A DNA stretch of 64,000 nt from Blastobasis lacticolella (Eukaryota > Arthropoda > Insecta > Lepidoptera > Blastobasidae), in NCBI GenBank assembly GCA_905147135.1, contig LR990044.1, positions 16,124,122 to 16,188,121 on the forward strand, read 5' to 3'. A program made the position numbers and the translations under genes. This document shows, piece by piece, positions 39,701 through 47,365 of the stretch (position 1 is its first letter; the number at the start of each line of letters is the position of its first letter). Below the pieces are notes generated by a model. It did no database searches. It worked only from the letters and a program-made list of their open reading frames with translations, and had not been told where the DNA came from.

Positions 39701-42700
39701 TGTTACGGGTCTGGGTGTTCTATGTATAATAAGTATGTATATAAAAGTATTTAAGTAGTTTATCAGTTATCTAGCACCCATAACACAAGCTTTGCTTACT
39801 TTGGGGCTAGATGGCGCTGTGTGAGGTTGTCCACGATTATTTATTTATTTATTTATTTATTATAACGATGATAGGTAGAACCTTTACTCTAGTTATGCAT
39901 GGAGCCACCATTTTTGGCAAAATCTTCGTCACGAAATACTAACAGATGCAGGAACATACAAATAATGCTTGTTTTATACCATTAAGATGGCAAACAAGCT
40001 TACGGCTTGCCTGATGGTAAGCAGTCACTGCAGCCTTTGGAATTTTGCAATACCAGGGGCATCTCCCACGCGTTGTCGACCTCATAAAAACCTTTCCCAT
40101 TTCCTTGAAGAACTCCATTTAGTACTCCATGACTTGCGTGAGTTCCCGCCATTTGGTCTCCACTGCAGAAATTCGGGACAAGTTCTCGTAAACCAAAATA
40201 TTTACGTAGTAAGAAACCTAGTATTTCACATAGTGGCCGAGATACTTTAAAATACTATAGAATAAATAGGTATTTTCCTAAATCAAAAATTAACCTTGTT
40301 TTTCTGAAACCGAATCTTTAAAAATCATCGTTTTAACCGTTGGTAATAACAAGCCCAGTTCTAAGCTAAAATTTCAAGTAAAAATAAAGTTTGGAGATCC
40401 ATTTCTGATCGGCATTTTTCTTGTAGGTAAAAAATTTCAAACTAAATCACATACAGTCGTTCAACGCATTAGCTGATCGCCTGACCATACGATAATCCAT
40501 ATGATAATTTGAACTAAATGGTCCGCTAATCCTTTGTATGACTGTACAGTGTACACAGTTATGTAATTGTGTTTTGGAAGAGCAAGTCTCGGTCACATGG
40601 CACTTACAACTGAAATAAACTGGAGATACACCTTCTAGCTTTTCATGCGACATCTCCAGGACACACGCTATATCATTGCCAAACATAAAAATAAATAGTA
40701 ACGTTTGAATAATCAATGTTGATTTGTTCGTATTGAAATCCACAGTAATCTATATTTATAAGTACGTCAGCAGAACAAAGGACTGTAGATTCTGCAAGGA
40801 GAAGGATGAAACGCCTCTCCTGATCCTGACCTGATCTGCAAATGTGAGGCCCTGATGCGCAAACGAAGCATCCATCTGGGTAAACACCAACTAATACCCG
40901 ATGAGGTGTACGATATCAGTACTAAGAACCTTTTGCAGTTCATAGAAGCTATAGGGATTAGAACTGAACTCTAAGAAAGAGGCGATCACAATAGATCAGG
41001 AATAGTCGCAGTGATACTAGGACTATGAAAGCCTTGGACAGTCCACTGTTAAAATAAAAAAATAAAAAATACAATGGTTTTGTTCTGTTTAAATACTAAC
41101 GTACAGTACAAGAGCATTAGTGCATTACCACTTCAAGAAATATTTCCTTTGCCCCTGGAGCAACATTCACGGTATTTGGTGCATCTTCAGCCAAACTAAA
41201 AGAAGGGAGAATTAGCTGCCTATTATGCCCAAAGGACCGTAACCCCAGGATACTTTATATAAAATAAATATAAATGTAATTAATGAATGCTATAATAACC
41301 GTTTAACAACTGCACAGTAGTGCAAAAGAATATGATGCTTAAGAATATGATACTTATGCTCCTGCATTGTACCTATGTAAAACGATCCAGTTCGCTAAAA
41401 ATTTCCGTCCAACCGACTAGTTCATACCAGTCTTAAAATTTCTGCAGCGCAAGCCCGAGCACATAATTAACAATGACGCAGCTGCAAACTAAAAGTGGCC
41501 TTGCAGCTCTGGTGCTAGGATTAACAAGGAATTTAAAGTAAATTAATTGCAATAGAGGCTTATTGCAGACATAGTTTTAATTGGCTAACGCCGTAGTGGC
41601 GACCTATCACACGCTTAACTAGCAACGTTTTTATTAAACCTTTAAATATGAAATTGGTGCCTTCTATGGAGAAGATTATTTAAGTTGTAATTTTCATGAA
41701 AACAATTTTTTCAATGTCTTGGAAACAGCCCGCTGCTGGACTTCATATTAGCTAGCTTTATATCATTTTCTGTTGATTATTCTCTACGCTCCAACCCGCC
41801 TACCAATGACATCTCTTCACCAATGTGGACGAGGCTTATGTCCAGCAGTGGGCTATTATGGGCCATGATGTGTGTTAGCTAGACTGGGCTGCGCGACAAA
41901 TTGTGACATATATAATGCCTGCCACTCACCATCATGCGGATCGATCGATCAGAAACAGTCAGTTTGGCTCAACAAGCTTGGTTTTTTTGCCATGCCACTT
42001 GATCAAGCGGCAAAAAGGTGTAGCAACGTGCCACGCTGCCCAGTTCTGCCCAGAAATTTTATAAAAAGCACATCGATTACCTTTGTCCCAAAGCTGCGTC
42101 GAAGAATAAACCAATAAACACTGTAAAATGTGTAATGGTTGAGCATAATTACCGTTCTGACTAACGTATCAAACAACAAATAAAATACCCAATACCCAAT
42201 GTGAATATTAAAATTAAAAGAGACCAGTTCCACGAAGCACTCTGCATCCCGAAAATCCGGCGGTAAATTTTTCACACACAAGCTACAGTAATTTGTGAAA
42301 TCCAGTTCCGTAAAATCGCTTTACATCTGAAGGATAAAAATGTGTTTTCCTCGGTTGTACATAATTAGTGGTAGAAATTTGTGGGTATTAATTATACTCG
42401 GATGACCACATGGCCATTAACGACCGCTGGGTTTTGAGTGTTTCCTGGAAAAGGGCTTTGGAAAAGGCTTTGTCCTAGTTAGTTGCCTATTCATCGTTGA
42501 TACAGGCGGTGAGGTGACAGGCGGCTGGCGGCGCTGGCATTGCGAGCTGCATGACCTCAGATTGGTCGTCTTTTTTATTAATGATTTGTTTTTTCACGGC
42601 TTCGGACTCTAGTTCTTTTTACTATGCATAGAACCAACCGTTTCTGGCTCGATGGTGCTGCGGCGCATGTTCATTTAATATTGTTACGGTTAGTTAATGC

Positions 42701-45064
42701 TATTATTATGATGATGATGTTTGAAACTTGATACCATTTATCCTAGTCAATAAAGATATGATAGTTCGCAGCATATCATACAAAAACAAAGATATAAATG
42801 ATTTTTGTGAGTTAGTTTATTTCTTCGACTTAGATATGATATGTTAAGGACATTTAGGAACTTACCTTTGTCTGCCTTTTTGTATAGTATGTAAAATGTA
42901 AGGAGTGTTTAACGAAAATAAACAGTTCATTTATTTACTTAAGTTTTGGCCGAGGATCAAATACAAATTATCTAAAACCGGAGAAAGCGACCATAATAAA
43001 CACATAAATAGACATTGGCATTCATAAATGTTGAACTGATAATATTTTTGCGCATTATCTGGGTGCGTAACGCATTTAATGCTTTTATTTACACATTACG
43101 TAGAGCATTCGCATTCAACTACGGCAGAATTTGGGTCTGTAACTCCGCTTACACCGCAGAGAACCACATAATTATCATACATATAAGGTATTACAAGTTT
43201 AATATAAAAGTTCCGGGAATTGCGTCGTAAAAACAAGTGTCTTTTTGCGCCAAAAAAGTTGCCATCACGAAAAGTGGTGCGATGTCCGAAATGAAAGACT
43301 CCTTTTTAAATATAAGGGCATATTAAAAGTTCCAAGCGCCATTTTACGTGTCATTAGGCAGCCTTTAGGAACAACCTAAAAAAAATTTCAGGCGTTTGTT
43401 ACTTTTAATTAACGAATTATATGAAATATTTGGTGGATTCATGTCGGTGGCCGAGTGGTTAACGTATCCGGCTCATAAGCGAGAGATACCGGGTTTGAAT
43501 CCCACTGCGGCTTTGTACCAGTTACTCTTTTTGAGTTATGTAGGTACATTTGTTGAGTTCTAACCGGTGCTCTTACGGTGAGCGTAAACACCGTGATAAA
43601 ACCCGCACATTCAGGTGACTGAATATGTAAGCATGATCCAATCTGGTCATCTTCCCCTGGTAGCAGGGTCACGGAGGTCAAATGGCAGTTGTTCCAATGT
43701 AATTACCAAATCTGCAAAATCGTTGCGCACGAGAGCACAACCGGGATATTTCCGTCAAGATTATAATATTTGGTAAATTGATAGGTACCTACTTTAAGTG
43801 TGAAATACTAACCAAAGTACTCAAGCTCCTCCAGTTCTTTATATCGTATCATATACCTACAAAATTTACGTAGTTAATCATGTAATTTTACTTTATTTAA
43901 GTCCCGTATCGTATAGATACGTGTTGTACGGTATTGTCGTGAGTTCTATATCTGTATATCGACCAATTTATTGGTGACATCCGGCGTTATTACTAATACA
44001 AACAATACACCAGTCAACTATCCATGCAGATCACGAGGTCCATTCTTGGCTGGGAGGGGTCTCGATATTTACCCATCGTCGTGGACAAACAAAGTCACAC
44101 ATGGAATGCGCTATGAGTATCGAACTTTATCTATCTATTAGGCCTAGAACACACCGAACCCCTTAAAATAGGTATGTGTGGTTTCACATAAAAAAAAGTT
44201 ATTGTCATCATCGCAATCATGATCATCATTGTTAACCAAATTATCAATACCGGCTTCTGTCAGGGTCCGCTTCCCTGCTTTCACTTCTACACTTTGCCCA
44301 ATAATTGGCATCTTGTTGTAAGCCTTTAACTCTCGCTTGATTGTCATAATAATTTAACATCATTTTGACAACGTGAGCGGTTCAGCTGATTTACTAGTCT
44401 GCCTCGCAGAGGTCCTTGGTTCGATTCCCGGAAAGGCAGATATTGAAATGATGAATTTTAATTTCTGTTACGGGTCTGGGCGTTCCATGTAAAATAAGTA
44501 TTTATTTAAAAATGTAGTTTATCAGTCCTCTGGCACCCATAACTTACTTTGGGGCTAGATGGCGCTTTGCGAATTTGGCTGCTATTATTATTAATTGCCG
44601 GTCGCCACTCGAGAACATATTGCACATAAATTTATTGTGTGCAATATAATAATAGTTAAGTAAATAAACAAAAATAAAGAAAGATAAAGAAAAAGATAAG
44701 ATTTTTTTAAACATAGCATATCTTCGACATTGGTTTTATGCTAGTCAGTGAAAACCCACCTGGTGAAAAGCCACCAATTACAACTTACTTAGATTATTAT
44801 TTATTATATGTATTGCACTCGATTACATGTATGAAAAATGCAAAACCGCAGGTGCATTGTAAACTAAGATTATATGCCTATTTCCTGTAATTGTACTGGG
44901 AATCCTTTAAGGACGTGCAACTTATGTTCTGCTATATACGTTCACTTACCTTGCGTGGATTGAGATTCGCTGCCATATCGGACGAATACGAAGAACAGCG
45001 CCATTAGTATTAATTGGAACACCATCAGCGGCGCATATTTCATCGACGCGAGTTTCAGCACCAT
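21664..45064 (-). CDS. Rh50: Rh-type ammonia transporter, spliced gene of at least 10 coding exons
   Basis: Rh proteins are trimeric membrane channels that move ammonia/ammonium across the plasma membrane. The ten exons below total 1333 nt, about 444 residues, a usual length for the family. Family marks are clear: the THVMIFIGFGFLMTFL stretch in exon 3, ATVLITFGALLG in exon 4, DVGGSIAIHTFGAYFG in exon 5, DMVHIQNSTLAGGVAVG in exon 7 and DTCGVNNLHGMPG in exon 8. The twin pore histidines fall in IHTF (exon 5) and NLHG (exon 8), and the aspartate of DVGGS is kept, so an active transporter is likely. All junctions keep frame except exon 1 to exon 2, where two bases (mod 3) are missing. The symbol follows the insect orthologue name. 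Family assignment is by recognised motifs, not by search. Confidence 0.93.
22443..22760 (+). repeat. Repeat family G, copy 1
   Basis: Starts GCCCGTTTATAC and contains ACGCGTCGCATCCGCACAGTCACC. It aligns with the reverse complement of 56872-57378 through to CAAATCGTGCA.AAATC. A non-autonomous DNA element is likely. It lies in the last Rh intron. Confidence 0.65.
22872..22965 (-). CDS. Rh50: Rh gene coding exon 9 (GC-AG donor)
   Basis: This 94-nt exon has acceptor TAATTACAG. It encodes DNPRSAGNQALYQFIALVVT and a final hydrophobic segment ending LLT. The donor reads ACAG|GCAAGT, a non-canonical GC donor in otherwise ideal context. It ends in phase 1, matching exon 10. Confidence 0.9.
23498..23745 (-). 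pseudogene. CR1-like retrotransposon C-terminal remnant
   Basis: The translation contains FYENLSRTVRLHRNIFLRTL RLWNQLPGEVF-type sequence and NMEFFQKGVKRFL, the usual C-terminal block of these elements. It begins directly beyond the donor of Rh exon 8. Confidence 0.7.
23761..23922 (-). CDS. Rh50: Rh gene coding exon 8 (second pore histidine)
   Basis: This 162-nt exon is in phase 0-0, with acceptor TTGTTGGCAG and donor GGG|GTAAGC. It encodes PKLTKMGILDTCGVNNLHGM with the second pore histidine, then PGVYSGLLSVLFAALATK. A retrotransposon remnant begins within a few bases of the donor. Confidence 0.95.
24607..24801 (-). CDS. Rh50: Rh gene coding exon 7
   Basis: This 195-nt exon is in phase 0-0, with acceptor CTTTTCAAG and donor ACG|GTAAGG. 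It contains FDMVHIQNSTLAGGVAVGS, the most recognisable Rh motif, followed by a Gly/Ala-rich membrane segment and GYRFLT. Confidence 0.96.
24830..25003 (-). repeat. RTE 3'-end fragment
   Basis: Begins ATCATATCAGCCGAAAGACG and continues through CCGCATCCAGCTGGTACC. It is the inverted C-terminal coding end of RTE, located between Rh exons 6 and 7. Confidence 0.8.
25302..25414 (-). CDS. Rh50: Rh gene coding exon 6
   Basis: This 113-nt exon has acceptor TTATTTGCAG and donor ACT|GTAAGA. It encodes SIFLWIYWPSFNSGLTKTDS and AVINTYLALAA, both conserved Rh blocks (LFLW.FWPSFNS; AINTYLALAA). It ends in phase 0. Confidence 0.95.
25455..25790 (+). mobile_element. SINE-B fragments, partly duplicated
   Basis: Contains CATGATCCAATCTGGTCAGG, GGTAGCAGGGTCACGGAGGT and CAACCGGGACATT-like tail sequence without the tRNA-like head. 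The block AACTGAATTTGTAACCATGATCC-like occurs twice (about 25488 and 25610), so two partial SINE-B copies are joined. It lies in the intron between exons 5 and 6. Confidence 0.75.
26541..26718 (-). CDS. Rh50: Rh gene coding exon 5 (first pore histidine)
   Basis: This 178-nt exon has acceptor ATGTTCCAG and donor ATTG|GTATGT. It encodes AADVGGSIAIHTFGAYFGIG, holding the conserved Asp and the first of the twin pore histidines, then a hydrophilic loop KWKKSETSAANDQTP and the start of the next membrane segment. Confidence 0.95.
26930..27315 (+). mobile_element. SINE-B, full-length copy
   Basis: The tRNA-like head has box B GGGTTCGAATCTCGC near 27009. The shared body follows (TAAATACTAACCGATTCTTT, GGTAGCAGGGTCACGGAGGT), ending in CGGGACATTAACGCCAAGAT GATGATT. 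It lies in the intron between Rh exons 4 and 5. Confidence 0.82.
27480..27590 (-). repeat. CR1-type 3'-end fragment
   Basis: GGCATTTGACCGCCATCACACC and GGTAAGTGACAATGCGGCCG, the inverse of the end at 17400-17460. Confidence 0.65.
27649..27791 (-). CDS. Rh50: Rh gene coding exon 4 (TM4-TM5)
   Basis: This 143-nt exon has acceptor CGTTTACAG and donor AAG|GTAAGC. The split codon with exon 3 makes Glu, giving SLLEADVMAATVLITFGAL, the position where family members usually have SLLNAD..ATVLISFGA. It ends in phase 0. Confidence 0.93.
28456..28653 (-). CDS. Rh50: Rh gene coding exon 3 (TM2-TM3)
   Basis: Acceptor TTTTTTCAG and donor CCTAG|GTATAG bound 198 nt in phase 1-1. It encodes GFEGTHVMIFIGFGFLMTFL followed by ALGFNWLLAALAVQWALL, a highly characteristic Rh-family block. 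Confidence 0.93.
28690..28795 (+). pseudogene. Non-LTR retrotransposon C-terminus
   Basis: Translates as MAQDRKRWRSLVSGAKIHFG SLNQRSK-stop followed by a (TAAG)n tail. This is a common C-terminal end of lepidopteran non-LTR polymerases. Only the end is present. Confidence 0.65.
28850..29165 (+). mobile_element. SINE-B copy
   Basis: Head TCGGTGACCTTAAGGCTAAC with box B GCGTTCGAACCCC; the body matches the 26930 copy and ends near CTGTGACATTAACGCC. Confidence 0.78.
29170..30080. other. Rh intron 2 side sequence, no feature recognised
   Basis: AT-rich intronic sequence between Rh exons 2 and 3. Confidence 0.45.
30150..30322 (-). repeat. CR1-like 3' end
   Basis: The inverse of 62760-62925 (GCGTTGCCCGCCTCTGAAG, ACGATCCCATGTCATAGTCC), including C-terminal coding sequence. 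Confidence 0.75.
31167..31970 (+). pseudogene. Broken copy of an uncharacterised multicopy insect gene family
   Basis: The first frame (31167-31550) is a low-complexity Ser/Asp-rich N-terminus ending KKRLRKESAWKANIC. A frameshift near 31545 moves to a frame giving LRNSGQTYQSMSK, then CGEKCRLRCNTKI, FYAYWGLADLQRQREYIVRH and FYFEVSEKQIRVCK. A second frameshift near 31858 gives FFRATLDLCNTTI and ALSKKNTSG before homology fades. The order RNSGQ.Y, C.EKC...C, W.L.D..RQR.F and F...RVCK.FF..TLD is that of a repetitive uncharacterised insect family, possibly transposon-derived. Its function is unknown. It lies in a Rh intron on the opposite strand. Confidence 0.7.
32356..32545 (+). repeat. Dispersed repeat family D
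   Basis: From CTTCCCGCTGTCTGTATC to AAGTCGCGCCGGCC; copy of 733-930. Confidence 0.7.
32550..33820. other. Intronic sequence with minor repeats
   Basis: An imperfect ~125-bp direct duplication lies around 32810-33015 (AAATTCTCTATTTACGGCAT and AAATTCTCTAATTACGGTAT). A CR1 3'-end scrap lies at 33490-33540. No gene recognised. Confidence 0.5.
33829..33880 (-). CDS. Rh50: Rh gene coding exon 2 (extracellular loop)
   Basis: This 52-nt exon has acceptor TTTGCCTCAG and donor AAAG|GTAAAC. Read from its first base it encodes GYVLSQWKIDYDELVPK and joins exon 3 perfectly (phase 1). Its own start must be phase 0, but exon 1 ends in phase 1. Joining the two directly gives a stop after 11 codons. No alternative AG at or near its 5' end restores the frame. 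The product fits the variable first loop of Rh proteins. This is the least certain exon. Confidence 0.7.
34430..36311 (+). pseudogene. Non-LTR retrotransposon with RNase H domain, degraded
   Basis: Fragments in several frames run in order. KYLGVILDNKL and FWQFRRMIGKTCG come first, then MIRPMFCYGAVVWW and LQKLQRLACMA, and the block LNLTPLLLHVQQEAA. An RNase H follows: AECMGIILATHAVRD, ILSDSRAVFTALENN and WIKGHSGSRGNDAADELA. After it comes TGHGPFNKHLFTIGLTDSPL CRACL with a Cys/His-type HIL..CEG end. The catalytic polymerase motifs lie upstream and are missing. Several frameshifts and stops interrupt it. The 3' UTR (36144-36311) equals window bases 1-170 and ends in TTTGA repeats. An I- or Jockey-related group with RNase H is likely. 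Confidence 0.8.
36690..36835. repeat. MITE-like family F
   Basis: TTCAGAAGCAAAACGCGTGA followed by GGCGTGATACAAAAAT and AATACATTCCATT. Copies with both inverted ends are at 51349-51531 and 54447-54622. Confidence 0.7.
36850..36935 (+). repeat. RTE 3' end
   Basis: GTGGATATCTTAGGGGGAGG then CTAGCAGTCGGCGTCTTC and GATATGATGAAGATGATGAT. Confidence 0.8.
37335..37560 (-). mobile_element. SINE-B fragment, inverted
   Basis: GGATCATGGTT, CTCCGTGACCCTGCTACC and TCACCGTAAG in reverse order of the 26930 copy; the tRNA-like head is absent. Confidence 0.75.
37570..38440. other. Intronic sequence, no feature recognised
   Basis: AT-rich; short frames without family resemblance. Confidence 0.45.
38460..38595 (-). 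repeat. SINE-like fragment related to 15874-16148
   Basis: CATCATCATCATCCTGGCGT, then CGTGAAGGCCCGTGGTCCGC, inverted relative to the 15.9 kb insertion. Confidence 0.55.
39236..39600 (+). pseudogene. RTE C-terminal fragment
   Basis: Matches 7072-7412 of the RTE copy (ATGCTCGGAGTTTCTCTACA, RLKWQWAGHVA-type sequence, CAGCAGTGGACTTTGGCTGA GATGACGATG), with frameshifts. Confidence 0.82.
39603..39862 (+). mobile_element. tRNA-Gly-derived SINE-A, best-preserved copy
   Basis: The head GAGTGGTTCAGTGGTCAACA, then GGTCTGCCACGC and GGGTTCGATTCCCGGCCGGG follows tRNA-Gly(GCC) almost base for base, with box A, anticodon GCC and box B. The body carries GGGGCTAGATGGCGCTGTG (39803-39821) and ends in (ATTT)n. 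It is transcribed by Pol III in principle; mobilisation would need an autonomous partner. Confidence 0.87.
39973..40225 (-). repeat. CR1-like 3' end
   Basis: Inverse of a retrotransposon C-terminus and 3' UTR (GGCAAACAAGC, CTGATGGTAAGCAGTCACTG, TTCCTTGAAGAACTCCATT), like 23498-23745. Confidence 0.7.
40447..40752 (-). CDS. Unrecognised cysteine-rich open frame (doubtful)
   Basis: An open frame in Rh intron 2, same strand as the host gene. It would encode a hydrophobic run (TLIIQTLLFIFMFGNDIAC) followed by a short cysteine-dense stretch (SCKCHVTETC, NCVHC) and an end at NDCM-stop. The layout recalls a secreted peptide. No ATG precedes the hydrophobic run; the first ATG is inside it. A TATA-like TATAAATATAG lies just upstream, and its AG could equally be a splice acceptor. 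No family was recognised. It may be chance. Confidence 0.2.
40765..41065 (+). pseudogene. 3' end of an RNase H-type non-LTR element
   Basis: Encodes CRFCKEKDETPLLILTC-like zinc-knuckle-like sequence and, near the stop, YDISTKNLLQFIEAIGIR. An AT-rich 3' UTR follows, ending in AATAAAAAAATAAAAAAT. It resembles the C-terminus of the 34.4-36.3 kb type but is a different family. Confidence 0.6.
41080..43435. other. Rh intron 2, mostly unrecognised
   Basis: Includes an RTE 3' end at 41790-41875 (GTCCAGCAGTGGGCTATTAT) and GAT repeats near 42708. No further exon could be assigned. The missing Rh exon, if real, could lie anywhere between 33.9 and 44.9 kb. Confidence 0.45.
43442..43770 (+). mobile_element. 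SINE-B, full-length copy with tRNA-like head
   Basis: GTCGGTGGCCGAGTGGTTAA (box A of class II tRNA type) and GGGTTTGAATCCCACTGC (box B). The common body follows, and the tail is CAACCGGGATATTTCCGTCA AGATTATAAT. Confidence 0.83.
44368..44600 (+). mobile_element. SINE-A copy
   Basis: GTGAGCGGTTCAGCTGATTT, GGTTCGATTCCCGGAAAGGC, GGGGCTAGATGGCGCTTTG, TTATTATTAATT tail. Confidence 0.8.
44950..45064 (-). CDS. Rh50: Rh gene coding exon 1 (start, TM1)
   Basis: Starts with ATG at 45062-45064 and encodes a hydrophobic first membrane segment ending in FVRYGSESQSTQ; FVRY is typical of the end of Rh TM1. A splice acceptor (TTACAG) lies just upstream, so the transcribed exon begins near 45074 and the 5' UTR is itself spliced. 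The donor is AAG|GTAAGT at 44944-44949. The exon ends after the first base of a codon (phase 1). Confidence 0.88.
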
Positions 45065-45574
45065 CTTGGAAGATCTGTAATTCAAATGATGATTTACTTA
45101 AAAATAAAATTAAGGAAAATAGGTGTAAAATGTTGTGTGAAAGGTCTTAAGAGGTCTTTTGCGAGCTTGCAAAACGAATCATATTTGTATAGAGCGCTTT
45201 AAAAGATTCTGAAACTCTGAATTTCTCCTGTGTGCGTCACTAATTGAATTTCGGCAGTTTCAGATTAGTTCCCTTTCTAATAATGAAGACTTTATACGCC
45301 GAATTATTTTAATTTACTATAAATTTCGATGTTATCAATCTATCCAAGGATTTCAATATTTAAAAAAATGCCTAGAATTGAAGCGTTTGTGAAATATATA
45401 CCAGCTGCAAAAATAAATGAAATTTAAATTTATTCTAAAATAAAATTTTATTGATGGTAAGAAAGATTTAGCGACGATATACCTATTTCTAACGTGACTA
45501 GTAACGTATAGGAAGGTCAGTATCGCAACATCAAAGAGAAGACGAACATACAATCAGCTGCGTACATATCAAAC

Positions 45575-45889
45575 TATCAGACAGAGAAATCGAAGGTTTA
45601 GAATATGGTGTTGGTAGAAAATGTTACAGTTTGCTTGGGCTTTCAGTTAAATATTATGTGTGCGATCTGAAATATGGATGCAATGTATGCCGTCTCAAGA
45701 GATCGCTACACGGGCTTAAACAAGCTGGACGACAGCGGAACATCAATGAACAGGACTAGCAACATGCTTTGCAAGTTTCTTTGTATGAGCCGTTGATGTC
45801 AAGGATATATATTCATAAAATCAAACTCTTTATACTAGTTTATGTTAATGACATATTAGAATAGAGGTGATTTTCAAACTAAGGGGGCA
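45575..45889 (+). pseudogene. Copia (Ty1-type) reverse transcriptase remnant
   Basis: VCRLKRSLHGLKQAGRQRN matches the copia block around GLKQA.R, and IKLFILVYVNDILE matches the catalytic YVDDIL with the first Asp changed to Asn. Stops and frameshifts intervene. The frame then runs straight into a polypurine tract (AACTAAGGGGGCA, 45877-45889), so the rest of the polymerase and RNase H are deleted. Confidence 0.7.
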
Positions 45890-46172
45890 TGTATTGATAT
45901 ATTGGATTAAATGCATATATTTACTACATACTTAAATGAGTCTGTTGTCGGGAGGTCTAGGTGTTTCTTTTCATATTGTGTAGTGGATATGTGGTCAACC
46001 AAAGTGCTATACCTATGTATCACACATGTTGTTACCTACCTACTTTGTGATGTGAACGACGATTGGAAATTGGTTATAATAAGCTGCCTCCTCATGTAAG
46101 TGACTATTGTAAAATTGTCTTAATGAGAATAAATGTCTTTGAACCTAAGTCTTTGGTTTAATAGGTTATTTA
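45890..46172 (+). repeat. Probable 3' LTR of the copia remnant
   Basis: Begins TGTATTGATATATTGG directly after the polypurine tract, as copia LTRs do. The right border is uncertain and no 5' LTR was found in the window. Confidence 0.45.
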
Positions 46173-46974
46173 CGCAAACTGGTCGCACCTACTTTATGGG
46201 GCCGTAGTAGGTACTGGCAGTAAATTTCTGGCAAGGTTCTTTGTCTCTTTGTCAGTTCCAATGTAAACATTGAATAAAATACCTCTTCCACGTTATCCTC
46301 GTTTACCTTTGCTACACATCTCTGATAAATATTTAAAATAATAACCTTTAACGTACCCACCAATCAAACCCACCGCTGCAACTTCTGTTTAACCAGGATC
46401 TAAGTAGCGACCCAAGAGAGTTACTAAGTTTAGCAGCCAGGATATGTCCGAGGATAAACTTGGTACTCACAACTCTCGGGGTTGGAGCGTGTGGGCGTTT
46501 AAACGAAAAACTGTACTTACAAAGGTATTTCTTGAAATCGAATCTACGATACAATAGAACAGACACGGCACGGATGAAGAAAAATATCAAAGCCGTGGCT
46601 TCATAGTTTCGTAGCGATTTTACCAAAGACTATGCTATAAAGTGACACCAACACATCATAAAAATATAACGGGCCTAAAGAGATGGTCATTGAGATTCCA
46701 CCAAAGAGATATACAGGAGTAGTAACTCTATGGTTCCCATATTTGAAAAACTTTAAGTTTGTCTTTATTTTTTCTTTAGTCTTTACTTTTAAAACTAAAG
46801 TCTGTCCAGACTGACTAGTCTTATTTGGTAAACACTCGTAACAAATTCACGACTTGCTGTATCAATCGCGCTACGTACTGTGACGTCAATTAATTACAGG
46901 AAACACAGTCCAGCATTGCTTTTGAAGAAGAAAGTGTGTGGAATCAAAGGTTTTGTAATTTTTGTAATCGATCA

Positions 46975-47335
46975 CTGCAGGCCTAATTACCTTATTCGCT
47001 GAAGACATGACGGCAGTTACTATTGTTGGTGCACGATCGGATAGCGAGCTTAATACCAAAATAAAAGAACTTCACGTACAATTACAACTGTTCACTGTTA
47101 TTGGTTTGATATTAAATGATTCGAAAGCTTGCGTAATGGTGTTCACAGCAAGGGGCGTTTTACGGCCAGTTGGTGTAATTACTCCTCCAATTCCAAATTG
47201 TGAATACTGTAAATTCTAAAGGGTTATACTAGACTCGACCATGACTAATGATGAGTTGGACAGCATATGTGTTGCGAAAGCTGAGGCCGCTTGTCTCGAC
47301 GGATTTGCTAAGGCAGACCTAATTTTCTAATTTCC
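46975..47335 (+). pseudogene. Degenerate non-LTR reverse transcriptase fragment
   Basis: LITLFAEDMTAVTIV aligns with the catalytic [YF]ADD block but has E in place of the first D. After it come ELHVQLQLFTVIGLILNDSK and the thumb-like RVILDSTMTNDEL, with a stop between them. Confidence 0.6.
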
Positions 47336-47365
47336 ATTTCCTCATGTCTTCTTCCACAGAATCCT

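Noticed and set aside
42081..42120. A 40-nt minus-strand segment with acceptor TTTTACAG and donor AAAG|GTAATC as the missing Rh exon
   Set aside because: Its length (3n+1) does not repair the frame between exons 1 and 2, and its translation does not resemble an Rh loop.
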